Source of the DNA: a bacterium
GTDB taxonomy: Bacteria > 4484-113 > JAFGCY01
DNA length: 64,000 bases
NCBI GenBank assembly: GCA_020849855.1
Contig: JADZFO010000005.1
Span: forward strand, 62,001 to 126,000
Reading direction: 5' to 3'
The notes under the pieces were generated by a model. That model was not told where the DNA came from and did no database searches. It saw only the letters and a program-made list of their open reading frames with translations. Both the position numbers and the translations under genes were made by a program. Below, one piece after another: positions 40,648-48,144 of the stretch (positions are counted from its first letter, which is position 1; each line of letters begins with the position of its first letter).

Positions 40648-42525
40648 CTAGGGCATCGAAGGCTCAACGTAGATGTTGTATTCCAGCGCGCTGCGGAAGC
40701 CCTGGTCGTCATAGGCATAGACCGTGATGATCTTGTCGCCCTGGGTCTCGAAGACGTGGGAGAGGTTCTCGCCGGTGTAGTCGGCCACGCCGTCCTCGTC
40801 GATGTCCCACTTGATCGCGGTGATGCTGCCGCCGTCAGGGTCGCTGGCCGCGGCAGTCAGCTCCAGGGTATAGGGCGCCGGTCCGCCGCCCGGCAGCGGG
40901 TCGTTAGTCAGGTCCAGCTCTGGCGGGAAGCCATAGACCCACTTCAGGCGATAGTCGCCGCAGTTGCCATAGATGCTGTACTCATAGGCTTTGCGGGAAA
41001 GGATCGGCGGGTTGAAGGCCTGCAGCGGGTCGCCCGGCAAGCCGGTCATGTTCGGGCCATTAATCTCCAGCAAGCCCTCAGGGTCGCCGGCGTTCTCCAG
41101 GGTGAAGATCGCGCTCTGGCCGGGGTCCAGCTCCAGGCTGACCCAGTCCTCAAGGTCGCCGTCATATTCGCCCTGGCCGCCTACGTTTCCGCGGAAGCCG
41201 CTTTCAGCCAGACCCGGATCCAGCAGGTTGGCATCATTCTCGTTGTCGTTGTCCTCGCGCTCATCCCAGCCGATATCGCCGGCGCCCACCAGCACGTTCA
41301 GCTCGCTGTCGGCGCCGTTGACGTGCTTCATGATCATCCTGGCATCAAAAAGACCGTTCTCGGTGTAGGTCCAGGTCAGGAAGGGCGTTTCAGTGATGGC
41401 ATCTATGACGAAGTCGTCGTTCAGGTCCCACTGGTAGAAGACCTCCGGCGTATCTGCGATCGTCGAGCTGAAGTTCACCTCGAAGGGCAGGGCGCCGAAC
41501 TGCGGGTCAGCCTGCAGGAAGTAGGTGAAGTCCGGCACATCCGGCAGCACTCCGAGGCCGAAGCTCAGGTCGTACTGGCTGACGCCGCTGGTGGCCTCCA
41601 CCTTCAGAATCAGCGGGAACTCGCTGGCCTCCAGCGGCGTGAACCAGGAGTCAATGAAGGACAAATAGTCCGAGCCAAAGCTCTCGGAATCCTCCAGGAT
41701 CTCCCCCTGCGCATTCAGCAGGGTGACCTTCATCGCGGCCGCCGAGCTGTCAAAGCGCAGGCTGCCGCGCACATGGGTGGCGCTGCTGCCGGGGAAGGCG
41801 AAGTAGTCCGCGCTGTCCAGGGCGCCCACATCGCCGCGGAAGCCGCTGACGGCCGAGCCCGGCAGGGCCTGCGCCGTTTCCATGCTGTCGTTCGGTTCAA
41901 CTTCATCCGTCGGCAGCACCGTCAGCAGGGCCAGCTTGTGCGGGATGACGCCCAGCATGACCACGCTGACCAGCACATCGCTGCCCGGGCCGATGTAGGC
42001 GCTCAGGTCCAGCTCCTGGGCCTTGGTCACGCTGGGCATGCGCTGCCATTCCCAGCGCTGGCTGTCCCAGTTGCCAAGGCCGATCCACAGGTTGCTGCGC
42101 TCGATCCCCGCGGTGCCGAAAAGCAGGCGCAGCTTGGGCGCCACGTCCCAGCCCTCAAGGTTCAGGCGGTAGACCGCATAGGCCAGATCGGCGTTGTCGT
42201 TAAGGTCCTGCTTGGCCCAGTCGGGGTCGAAGACCGCCATCGCGCCATCGGCCGTGATGTTCTGGCTCGGCAGGGCCGCCTCGAAGTCGGCGCCGTTAAC
42301 GCTGAGGGTCTGGGCCGAGCTGCGGCGCAGCTGGCCGAGGGCCGCCGACGGCGCGGGCAGCTTGGGCAGGGCCGCGGGCAGTTCTTCACTGCGGCTGCCG
42401 CCCGTGTTGCCGGACACTTCCAGGCTTCCGCTGCTGCTTCTGGTATCAGAGCTGCAGCCGGGCAGCAGCACAGTCAGCAGGGTCAGGGCAATAACGACGC
42501 ACAAAGCGGCAGGGCAACGGGACAC
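40648..42525 (-). CDS. lipoprotein with shared N-terminal module, pre-peptidase and PKD domains
   Basis: A 625-residue lipoprotein (VVIALTLLTVLLPGCSSD). Residues about 75-215 hold the module shared with three other lipoproteins here (LAYAVYRLNLEGWDVAPKLR, WIGLGNWDSQRWEWQRMP). Then a pre-peptidase C-terminal domain (DEVEPNDSMETAQALPGSAV), a PKD-like unit (FEVNFSSTIADTPEVFYQWD), a second pre-peptidase domain (EDNDNENDANLLDPGLAESG) and a last PKD domain (IKWDIDEDGVADYTGENLSH). These are accessory binding domains of secreted proteins; no enzyme is attached. The start is GTG 42525, with GGAGG seven nt upstream and TATACT at 42570-42575 in a TGC-extended context. Confidence 0.8.
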   Translation of the reverse strand: MSRCPAALCVVIALTLLTVLLPGCSSDTRSSSGSLEVSGNTGGSRSEELPAALPKLPAPSAALGQLRRSSAQTLSVNGADFEAALPSQNITADGAMAVFDPDWAKQDLNDNADLAYAVYRLNLEGWDVAPKLRLLFGTAGIERSNLWIGLGNWDSQRWEWQRMPSVTKAQELDLSAYIGPGSDVLVSVVMLGVIPHKLALLTVLPTDEVEPNDSMETAQALPGSAVSGFRGDVGALDSADYFAFPGSSATHVRGSLRFDSSAAAMKVTLLNAQGEILEDSESFGSDYLSFIDSWFTPLEASEFPLILKVEATSGVSQYDLSFGLGVLPDVPDFTYFLQADPQFGALPFEVNFSSTIADTPEVFYQWDLNDDFVIDAITETPFLTWTYTENGLFDARMIMKHVNGADSELNVLVGAGDIGWDEREDNDNENDANLLDPGLAESGFRGNVGGQGEYDGDLEDWVSLELDPGQSAIFTLENAGDPEGLLEINGPNMTGLPGDPLQAFNPPILSRKAYEYSIYGNCGDYRLKWVYGFPPELDLTNDPLPGGGPAPYTLELTAAASDPDGGSITAIKWDIDEDGVADYTGENLSHVFETQGDKIITVYAYDDQGFRSALEYNIYVEPSMP

Positions 42526-42569
42526 TGGAGTACCTCCCCCGAGGAATGCGCCTGTCCGGCGCTGGCACC

Positions 42570-42575
42570 AGTATA
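42570..42575 (-). promoter_or_regulatory. -10 box TATACT for the 40.6 kb lipoprotein
   Basis: The TGC before TATACT gives an extended -10. The leader is about 38 nt and has GGGGGAGG ahead of the GTG. Confidence 0.55.
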
Positions 42576-42612
42576 GCAATTCCAGGACAGTGCGACTGCA
42601 GCCAGAAGGGCT

Positions 42613-43098
42613 CTATTGCTCAGCCGGCGGCGGCCAGAGTCCCTGCAGACGGCGCAGCAGCACGATCTGGCCCAGGTGGTAGGCGCTGTGGCAACTCTGG
42701 GAGGCCAGCATGAAGCCCACGCTGCGGCCGCGGTAGAGCTGCCGCGCGCTGTTCTCGGGCGTGGCCAGGGCTTCCAGTGCGGCGAAGCCCTCCAGAAAGC
42801 GCTGCACCAGGCCCGGCCACTGTTCAGCGCTGACCTGCGGGAAGTTCTGCTCCGGGCCGAAGTCCGGCTGCTCCAGGCCCTGGGCCCAGCCCAGGCGCCG
42901 CTCCTGCCAGAAGATCATGTGCGCCAGCAGGCCGGCGATGGACCAGGGCACGCCGGGCAGCTGGACGCAGGCCTGCTCGCCGCTGAGGCCCGAGAGGATG
43001 CGCGCGGGCGCCTCAAACTCATCACTGCCCAGCAGCAGATGCGCCAGCGCATCGCGGTTAAGAGACAGCTCCAGGCGGGGATCAGCAGTGTTGTCCAT
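42613..43098 (-). CDS. DinB-superfamily protein
   Basis: A 161-residue four-helix-bundle protein of the DinB/YfiT type, often metal-dependent thiol transferases or hydrolases. The His ligands are in WSIAGLLAHMIFWQERRLGW and SCHSAYHLGQIVLLRRL, in the usual order. ATG 43098 is 6 nt after TACAAT, so the long open frame upstream through the tRNA-Sec repeats is not translated. The gene lies directly beyond the last of these repeats. Confidence 0.85.
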   Translation of the reverse strand: MDNTADPRLELSLNRDALAHLLLGSDEFEAPARILSGLSGEQACVQLPGVPWSIAGLLAHMIFWQERRLGWAQGLEQPDFGPEQNFPQVSAEQWPGLVQRFLEGFAALEALATPENSARQLYRGRSVGFMLASQSCHSAYHLGQIVLLRRLQGLWPPPAEQ

Positions 43099-43104
43099 GC
43101 GGCG

Positions 43105-43110
43105 ATTGTA
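43105..43110 (-). promoter_or_regulatory. -10 box TACAAT, leaderless type
   Basis: The hexamer ends 6 nt before ATG 43098. It sits 14 bp from the outermost 82-bp repeat. Confidence 0.7.
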
Positions 43111-43123
43111 AACCGCTGAACAT

Positions 43124-43369
43124 GGAGAGGGCGGGAATCGAAGCCAGTCGGCAGTACTTGCCTGTCCTGGTTCAGCCGAGACACGGCAGTAGCGATGTGC
43201 AAAACGGAGAGGGCGGGAATCGAACCCAGTTGGCAGTACTTGCCTGTCCTGATTCAGCCGAGACACAGCAGTAGCGATGTGCAAAACGGAGAGGGCGGGA
43301 ATCGAAGCCAGTCGGCAGTACTTGCCTGTCCTGATTCAGCCGACACACAGCAGTAACGATGTGCAAAAC
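43124..43369. repeat. three 82-bp tandem repeats carrying the tRNA-Sec 3' end
   Basis: Units start at 43124, 43206 and 43288, with a period of exactly 82 bp, and differ at only a few positions. On the minus strand each unit ends with the T-loop and 3' acceptor strand of the adjacent tRNA-Sec (TTCGATTCCCGCCCTCTCC). About 24 nt are shared with the tRNA; the other 58 nt are unique to the array and start TTTTGCACATCG. The copies cannot fold as full tRNAs. Possible origins are scars of integrative elements that target the tRNA, or slippage of one scar. The 43462-43560 stretch beyond the tRNA holds only its promoter. Confidence 0.9.
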
Positions 43370-43461
43370 GGAGAGGGCGGGAATCGAACCCACCACGGAC
43401 AGTGTTATCTGCCCGCAGACGGTTTTGAAGACCGTTGGAGACACCAGCCCCCATCCTCTCC
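43369..43461 (-). tRNA. selC: tRNA-Sec(UCA), selenocysteine tRNA
   Basis: It reads UGA as selenocysteine with SelA, SelB and SelD. On the minus strand: acceptor GGAGAGG with CCTCTCC, a 6-bp D stem GGGGGC/GTCTCC around a 4-nt loop TGGT (a hallmark of bacterial tRNA-Sec), anticodon stem ACGGT/ACCGT with loop CTTCAAA (UCA), a 7-bp variable arm CGGGCAG/CTGTCCG, a T arm with TTCGATT, and discriminator G. CCA is not encoded. The T stem plus acceptor give 12 bp (7/5), one less than the usual bacterial 8/5. A -10 box lies 12 nt upstream. Confidence 0.93.
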
Positions 43462-43473
43462 GCAGGGACATGC

Positions 43474-43479
43474 AGTTTA
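43474..43479 (-). promoter_or_regulatory. -10 box TAAACT for tRNA-Sec
   Basis: The predicted +1 is near 43467, about 6 nt before the mature 5' end. Confidence 0.55.
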
Positions 43480-43560
43480 GCGCAGGGAGAGGCCCATGCG
43501 CGCACGCCTGCTATTGCCGAAGTCACCCGCTGGCCCTCAGCTCAGGTCCGCCTGCGGCTC

Positions 43561-45510
43561 CTAATTCAGCACCGCAATAACTATGCGCGGGCTGCCGGCC
43601 ACCGTGTTATCGCCGTAGACGATGATTGGCAGTCCGTTCCAGATCGCCAGGTCGCAGTCGGTTGATAAGCCGGTGAGCATAGGATAGGAAGCCTGGGCGC
43701 TGATCGCCTCGCTGGAGGGCGCATCGACCAGGGCAACGCGGGCGCTCGGCCCAAAGCCCTCGCCGTAGAGGGCAAACCCGCCCCAGTCCTTGATCTCGCT
43801 GAGCTCCTGATACTGCATGCTCTGGCCGCGAAATCCGGAGGCCGGCGGGTCAAACTCCAGCCCTGTCCAGTCGAGGCTCAGGTCACTGCCTCCGGAGAGA
43901 GCCAAATAAGGCGAGCCGCCCAGGGGGGTGAAGGACCCGGCCAGCAGGCAGAAACGGCCATGATGCATGCCAAGGTCGATCTGGTCGCTGCCAACACTGA
44001 ACAGCGCAGTCTTCTGCAGCGGCCAGTTGTTCTCCTCACCGCTGCTCAGGCTGGAGCGCAGCACGGCATAGCCGCCGCTGTTGCTGTAGTAGGCGGCCAG
44101 TACCGGCATGCCTTCGTGGACTGCCAGCGCCGGGCGGGTGTGGTCACAGGCCGGCAGCGCGGTGTAGGTCGTGGAGCTCCAACTGGCCCCATTCGGGTCT
44201 GGTGAACGGTGGTACTGCAGGTTGTCCGAACAGATCGCCATGGCCGGGTTGCCGTCAACCACCGCCAGCGCCGGCCGGTAATAGAGCTCTATGGAATCAA
44301 ACACCTTGGCCGGCGCCGACCAGAACTGGGCCGTATCGTCCGTCGCGCGGCTGTAGCTGACCTGCACCGGGTCTTCCACCCAGCCCAGGGCCGGCATGCC
44401 GTTCACCTCAAGCAAGGCGCTGCAGTTGGGGTTGCTGTCGGTCGTGTGAATGGTAGCTGCCGCGCCGAAGCCGCCAAAGGGGCCGTCAACGCCGCGGAAA
44501 ACACGCAGGGCGCCTTCGCCCGGTGTGCCGCTGAGGCGGTAGTAGGAGACATAGATATGAGTACCGATCTGGCAGACTCGCGGGCTCAGGATGGTGAACA
44601 TGCCGCTTTCGGGGAAGGCCTCATTCTGCGCCCAGTCGCCACTGAGGACATGGAAGGTGTAGTTGAATTCCGCGCTGAAGCCTTCATCGTCGTGGAAACG
44701 CAGCTTCAGTTCCTGTACCCCCGTTGTTTCAAAGCTGGTGCTTTGTGGCAACGTGGCCTCAAGGTCAACAATCTCAAAGCTGCCGTCATTGCCCTTGTCT
44801 ATGTCAATGAAGCCCACTGCCCCCGGCACGCCATAGGCGCTGGCGTCGAAATGGAAGTCATAGGGCGCCAGACCCTTGAGCTTGCCGGTGCTGATGGCAC
44901 CCTGGGGCAGGGCGTCGCCCAGGCGCACCCGGTGCAGTGAGTGGATGCCGCTGCCTTGGACCAGGATGCCCAGCAGCAGCTGGCCGCTGCCGGCGTCCTT
45001 GTAGTCCGCCAGCGAGCCAAGATCCAGCGGGCCGCTGTCCGGCATGGCTCGCAGCTCCCAGCGGTTGAGGCTCAGGTTGCCGAGCAGAGCGAACAGCTCT
45101 CCGGCGGCGGGAGCGTTCTCTGCCCAGATGCAGCGCAGCTGCGGCGCGGGGTCTGATGCAGACAGATCAAAGCGATAAAGGGCGAAGGCCGCATCGGCAA
45201 GCCCGCTGCTTGTGCTGCTGAAGTTCGGCGACATAACCAGGTCCGCCCCCGTCGCCAGCACGCGGCTGCTGGGCAGGGTGTTGTCATACAGCGCGGCATC
45301 AATGGCGATCGGCGCTGCGGCGCTGGTCTGGCGTCCGGACTGGCCCAGCAGGCTGCGCGGCGCGGGCAGTGCGGCCAGCTGTCCGCCTGGACTCGATCCG
45401 GCTTCAGTTCCTGCCGAGCCAGCAGGCGCTGCGGCACCGCCGCAGGAAGCACAGATACACGCAATCGCTGACAGGTAAAGCAGGCTGCCGAGCAGCAGCA
45501 GACGGCCCAT
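43561..45510 (-). CDS. repeat lipoprotein with shared N-terminal module and propeller-like C-terminus
   Basis: A 649-residue lipoprotein (AIACICASCGGAA). The shared N-terminal module spans about 65-215 (LADAAFALYRFDLSASDPAP, ALLGNLSLNRWELRAMP), and a PKD-like strand set follows (FHFDASAYGVPGAVGFIDID). The C-terminal 350 residues contain repeats with V-x-G-x-P-A and W-x-x-x-x-x at regular spacing (EVNGMPALGWVEDPVQVSYS, VVDGNPAMAICSDNLQYHRS, IWNGLPIIVYGDNTV), the same propeller-like repeat as the 33 kb lipoprotein. GGGGATTGAG precedes the ATG, and TAGACT at 45541-45546 is the -10. Probably a surface-exposed binding protein (inference). Confidence 0.78.
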   Translation of the reverse strand: MGRLLLLGSLLYLSAIACICASCGGAAAPAGSAGTEAGSSPGGQLAALPAPRSLLGQSGRQTSAAAPIAIDAALYDNTLPSSRVLATGADLVMSPNFSSTSSGLADAAFALYRFDLSASDPAPQLRCIWAENAPAAGELFALLGNLSLNRWELRAMPDSGPLDLGSLADYKDAGSGQLLLGILVQGSGIHSLHRVRLGDALPQGAISTGKLKGLAPYDFHFDASAYGVPGAVGFIDIDKGNDGSFEIVDLEATLPQSTSFETTGVQELKLRFHDDEGFSAEFNYTFHVLSGDWAQNEAFPESGMFTILSPRVCQIGTHIYVSYYRLSGTPGEGALRVFRGVDGPFGGFGAAATIHTTDSNPNCSALLEVNGMPALGWVEDPVQVSYSRATDDTAQFWSAPAKVFDSIELYYRPALAVVDGNPAMAICSDNLQYHRSPDPNGASWSSTTYTALPACDHTRPALAVHEGMPVLAAYYSNSGGYAVLRSSLSSGEENNWPLQKTALFSVGSDQIDLGMHHGRFCLLAGSFTPLGGSPYLALSGGSDLSLDWTGLEFDPPASGFRGQSMQYQELSEIKDWGGFALYGEGFGPSARVALVDAPSSEAISAQASYPMLTGLSTDCDLAIWNGLPIIVYGDNTVAGSPRIVIAVLN

Positions 45511-45540
45511 CTCAATCCCCCGGTTGCAAAGGCTTACAAG

Positions 45541-45546
45541 AGTCTA
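45541..45546 (-). promoter_or_regulatory. -10 box TAGACT for the 43.6 kb lipoprotein
   Basis: The leader is about 24 nt and carries GGGGAT before ATG 45510. Confidence 0.5.
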
Positions 45547-45595
45547 GCAGAGCCGCTATGAAGCGGGAACCGACGGAACAAGCAAACTGATTTGC

Positions 45596-47605
45596 TCAGT
45601 CCAGCGGCAAGACAAGCTGGGCGAATTTCACCGACCTCGCCGCGCTGTCTTCATAGAAGATGGCCGGCAGGCCGAGCGGGGCGACCAGTGTGCTGTGGCG
45701 GCCAACGTCTCCCTCGTCATCAACAAGAGGATCGGCTCCGCTGTTGCCGCTCAGGTTCAGGTCATCGGTTTCCATTCCGACAAACTGCAGCCGGCCAAGA
45801 CTGGCATCGTAGAGGCTGAATCCGACATCGACTCCCAGCGGCCTCTCAACGGCGTCGAAGAAGGACTCATCCGCCACAAAGTTGGGCAGGCTCTGATCGC
45901 CGGAGTCAATGTTCACCAGCGAGCGTTCTCCGAGGCCTGTTCCGCCGGACTGCGCCCGGAAGCACATGTAGACGCTGCCAAAGTTGGTAAAGGCCGCTGC
46001 CGGACCGCTGCCCTGGTAGCCTTCGCCGCTGCCAAAGACATTCAGCAGCTGCCAGGGCTGTTCACTGATGCCCAGCACGTTCGGCGCGCGGTAAAAAGCC
46101 ATGCCGCCATCCACATGACCCGGTGTGGCAAGCGGCAGATGCACCGCCAGCACGGGATTGCTGAGGCCGTCCGTGCGCAGGCTGAGGTCGCCCTTGCCGG
46201 CGCCCACCAGACTCTGGCTCCATATTCCATCAGCATCAAAAGAGTCGTTGCGCTGGAACCAGACCGACCAGCCCACCAGCGGCGTGTTGTAGCAGTAAGC
46301 CACGCAGGGCCTGAGGTCGGCCAGGCCGACCCCGATGCCTGAATCAGCATCCAGGCCATGGTCAAGAAACACCGGCGCTGTCCAGGCCGCCGGCTCGGCC
46401 GCATCGCCGCGAAGGAAGAACAGCGATCCTTCCTCAGTGCGGTAGAAGATGCCCGGCTTGCCGTTGCAGTCCAGCAACCCGCCGATGGCAACGGGCTTAT
46501 CCGCTGCCGCTGTGCTGTAGGCGGTAAATGGCCCCTGCCACTCACTGCCCGGCCAGTCCGCGGCGATCAAATACTCAATGCTGTATTCCTCCGGGTCGCC
46601 GTCGCTGGCGCCGCTGTCGTGATGGACATAGGCCACCGCGGGCCGGCCGCCGACCACAGCGCTGCTGGGCCAGAATTTGCTGCTAAGCGCACTGTCCGGC
46701 TCGGCCAGCTGGCTGGTCACCCAGGTCTTGGCTGCAGCATAGATCCCAATGCTGCTCTCGGCGCTGAGGCCTTCGTCGTTGGTAACCACGGCCCGCACCT
46801 GGTGCACGCCGGGAATGTTGTATGTGTATTCGCTCAGCGGGCTGAGGGCATCGGGCTCGCTGCCCGGCTTGTAGTAGATGGCCAGCGAGCTTCTCTCCGA
46901 GCCAGGAATGATGCTGCTGCTGAAGTTGCCGCTGACCTGAAGCGGGACTACCCCGCTGGCGGGAATGACAAAGCCGCCGGTTACAAAGGGGTCCCCGGCC
47001 CGCAGCCGCCTGAGCCGGCAACTCTCGCTGCCCGCGACCAGGACTGCCATGTGCAGTTTGCCGCCCGGGCCGGCGGTATAAGGCGTCCAGGCCGGCAGGG
47101 ATGCGCGATGCCGCGCGATGCCGCCGCTCTCTTCTGCGATCCCCGGGTAAATGTCCCAGCGCCCGGACTGCTGGTTCGCTGCGGCCAGCCAGACACTGCT
47201 GTCATTTAGCGGAGCCGTGTCCCAGATCACGCGAAGCTCGGCTGCGCGCTCCGGTGCCGGTGCATCAAAGCTGAAGATGGCGAAGGCCATTCCCGCCAGA
47301 GGACCACCGGGGAGATAGCCCGAGCTCAGTACCAGTGCGTCGCCGTCAAGCAAGGCGCGGCTGTGCGGCAGGTCGCTGCGATAGTCAGCCGCGTCCTGGG
47401 TGATTGCCGGATACAGCGAGGAGATCACCCGTCCCGCCGGGGCGGCCGGGATGGAGGCGGGCGCAGGCAGCAGGCCGGCCAGGCCGCTGTAACGCTGAGA
47501 CGGCTCCGGCCCCGGGGTCCTGCCGGGCGCATGTCCGCTGGCACAGCAGACCAGGGCCAGCATAGAGGCCAGCACAGGCAGAAGCAAAACTCTCGTTAGC
47601 GGCAT
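45596..47605 (-). CDS. repeat lipoprotein, close paralogue of the 43.6 kb gene
   Basis: A 669-residue lipoprotein (SMLALVCCASG). The same N-terminal module is present (LAGMAFAIFSFDAPAPERAA, AAANQQSGRWDIYPGI), then a PKD-like strand set (VVPLQVSGNFSSSIIPG) and propeller-like repeats (VVGGRPAVAYVHHDSGASDG, GLLDCNGKPGIFYRTEEGS, APLGLPAIFYEDSAARSVKF). Tandem position and same orientation suggest duplication with the neighbour. ATG 47605 is chosen for its signal peptide; GAAGAGAAG upstream is a weak ribosome site, and no clear -10 is seen. Confidence 0.77.
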   Translation of the reverse strand: MPLTRVLLLPVLASMLALVCCASGHAPGRTPGPEPSQRYSGLAGLLPAPASIPAAPAGRVISSLYPAITQDAADYRSDLPHSRALLDGDALVLSSGYLPGGPLAGMAFAIFSFDAPAPERAAELRVIWDTAPLNDSSVWLAAANQQSGRWDIYPGIAEESGGIARHRASLPAWTPYTAGPGGKLHMAVLVAGSESCRLRRLRAGDPFVTGGFVIPASGVVPLQVSGNFSSSIIPGSERSSLAIYYKPGSEPDALSPLSEYTYNIPGVHQVRAVVTNDEGLSAESSIGIYAAAKTWVTSQLAEPDSALSSKFWPSSAVVGGRPAVAYVHHDSGASDGDPEEYSIEYLIAADWPGSEWQGPFTAYSTAAADKPVAIGGLLDCNGKPGIFYRTEEGSLFFLRGDAAEPAAWTAPVFLDHGLDADSGIGVGLADLRPCVAYCYNTPLVGWSVWFQRNDSFDADGIWSQSLVGAGKGDLSLRTDGLSNPVLAVHLPLATPGHVDGGMAFYRAPNVLGISEQPWQLLNVFGSGEGYQGSGPAAAFTNFGSVYMCFRAQSGGTGLGERSLVNIDSGDQSLPNFVADESFFDAVERPLGVDVGFSLYDASLGRLQFVGMETDDLNLSGNSGADPLVDDEGDVGRHSTLVAPLGLPAIFYEDSAARSVKFAQLVLPLD

Positions 47606-47679
47606 TGTCTTCTCTTCAGAGCCCTGGAAGTGCAAGTCCAGCGCGGGATGAAATCAGACTGTGCAGGGCGCGGCAGCCC

Positions 47680-48087
47680 TCAGCGCATGATCGCGATCTT
47701 CACTGCTCCGTTGGTGCGATCCTCATAGGACACAAAAGGCACGCCCTCGTTTTCGATGGCCCGGCAGTTCCCGCCGACATCGCCGACGAAGTCAATGACG
47801 ACTCCGTTGGTGAAACCACTGATCGTATGGTCGCCCTGCAGCACGGGTTCGAAGTAGATCAGGTTCAGCGCTGGGTTTTCGACAAAGTTGAACTGCTCAT
47901 AGCAGATCCAGGACATCGGTGCTCCCAGCAGACCGGTGAAGATTTCTATGTTCGCCTCCCCGACCGGGCCCAGCGAGGACTCCTTGACGCGCCCTGGCAG
48001 GATGCCAGCAGCAAAGAAACAAGAAAGCAGGCCCCGCTGAGCCAGCTGCGCTTCCCGGCCATGTGCGCCTCCAGGTTTCGCTTGCAC
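47680..48087 (-). pseudogene. 3' remnant of a further repeat lipoprotein gene
   Basis: The 135-residue frame has no signal peptide or lipobox. Its end aligns with the end of the 45.6 kb lipoprotein: DVGGNCRAIENEGVPFVSYE with RTNGAVKIAIM, against DVGRHSTLVAPLGLPAIFYE with SAARSVKFAQL. It lies only 58 nt beyond the stop of the solenoid-protein gene, with no room for the missing N-terminal 500 residues. I read it as a truncated fourth tandem copy, perhaps cut when the neighbouring gene arrived. Expression is doubtful. Confidence 0.65.
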
Positions 48088-48144
48088 GAACCTCGAACTA
48101 TACCCGCAGTCAGTCCCGCTTAAGCAGGCTTCGCACGCACGCTG

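Noticed and set aside
40756..42576. 606-codon open frame opposite the 40.6 kb lipoprotein
   Set aside because: No motif or start signal; the lipoprotein strand has lipobox, PKD and pre-peptidase domains.
42613..43284. Longer form of the DinB-like protein starting inside the tRNA-Sec repeats
   Set aside because: The TACAAT box 6 nt before ATG 43098 and the start of DinB homology both place the start at 43098.
43124..43369. CRISPR-like array
   Set aside because: The 82-bp units are near-identical over their whole length, so there are no unique spacers, and the repeat contains a tRNA end.
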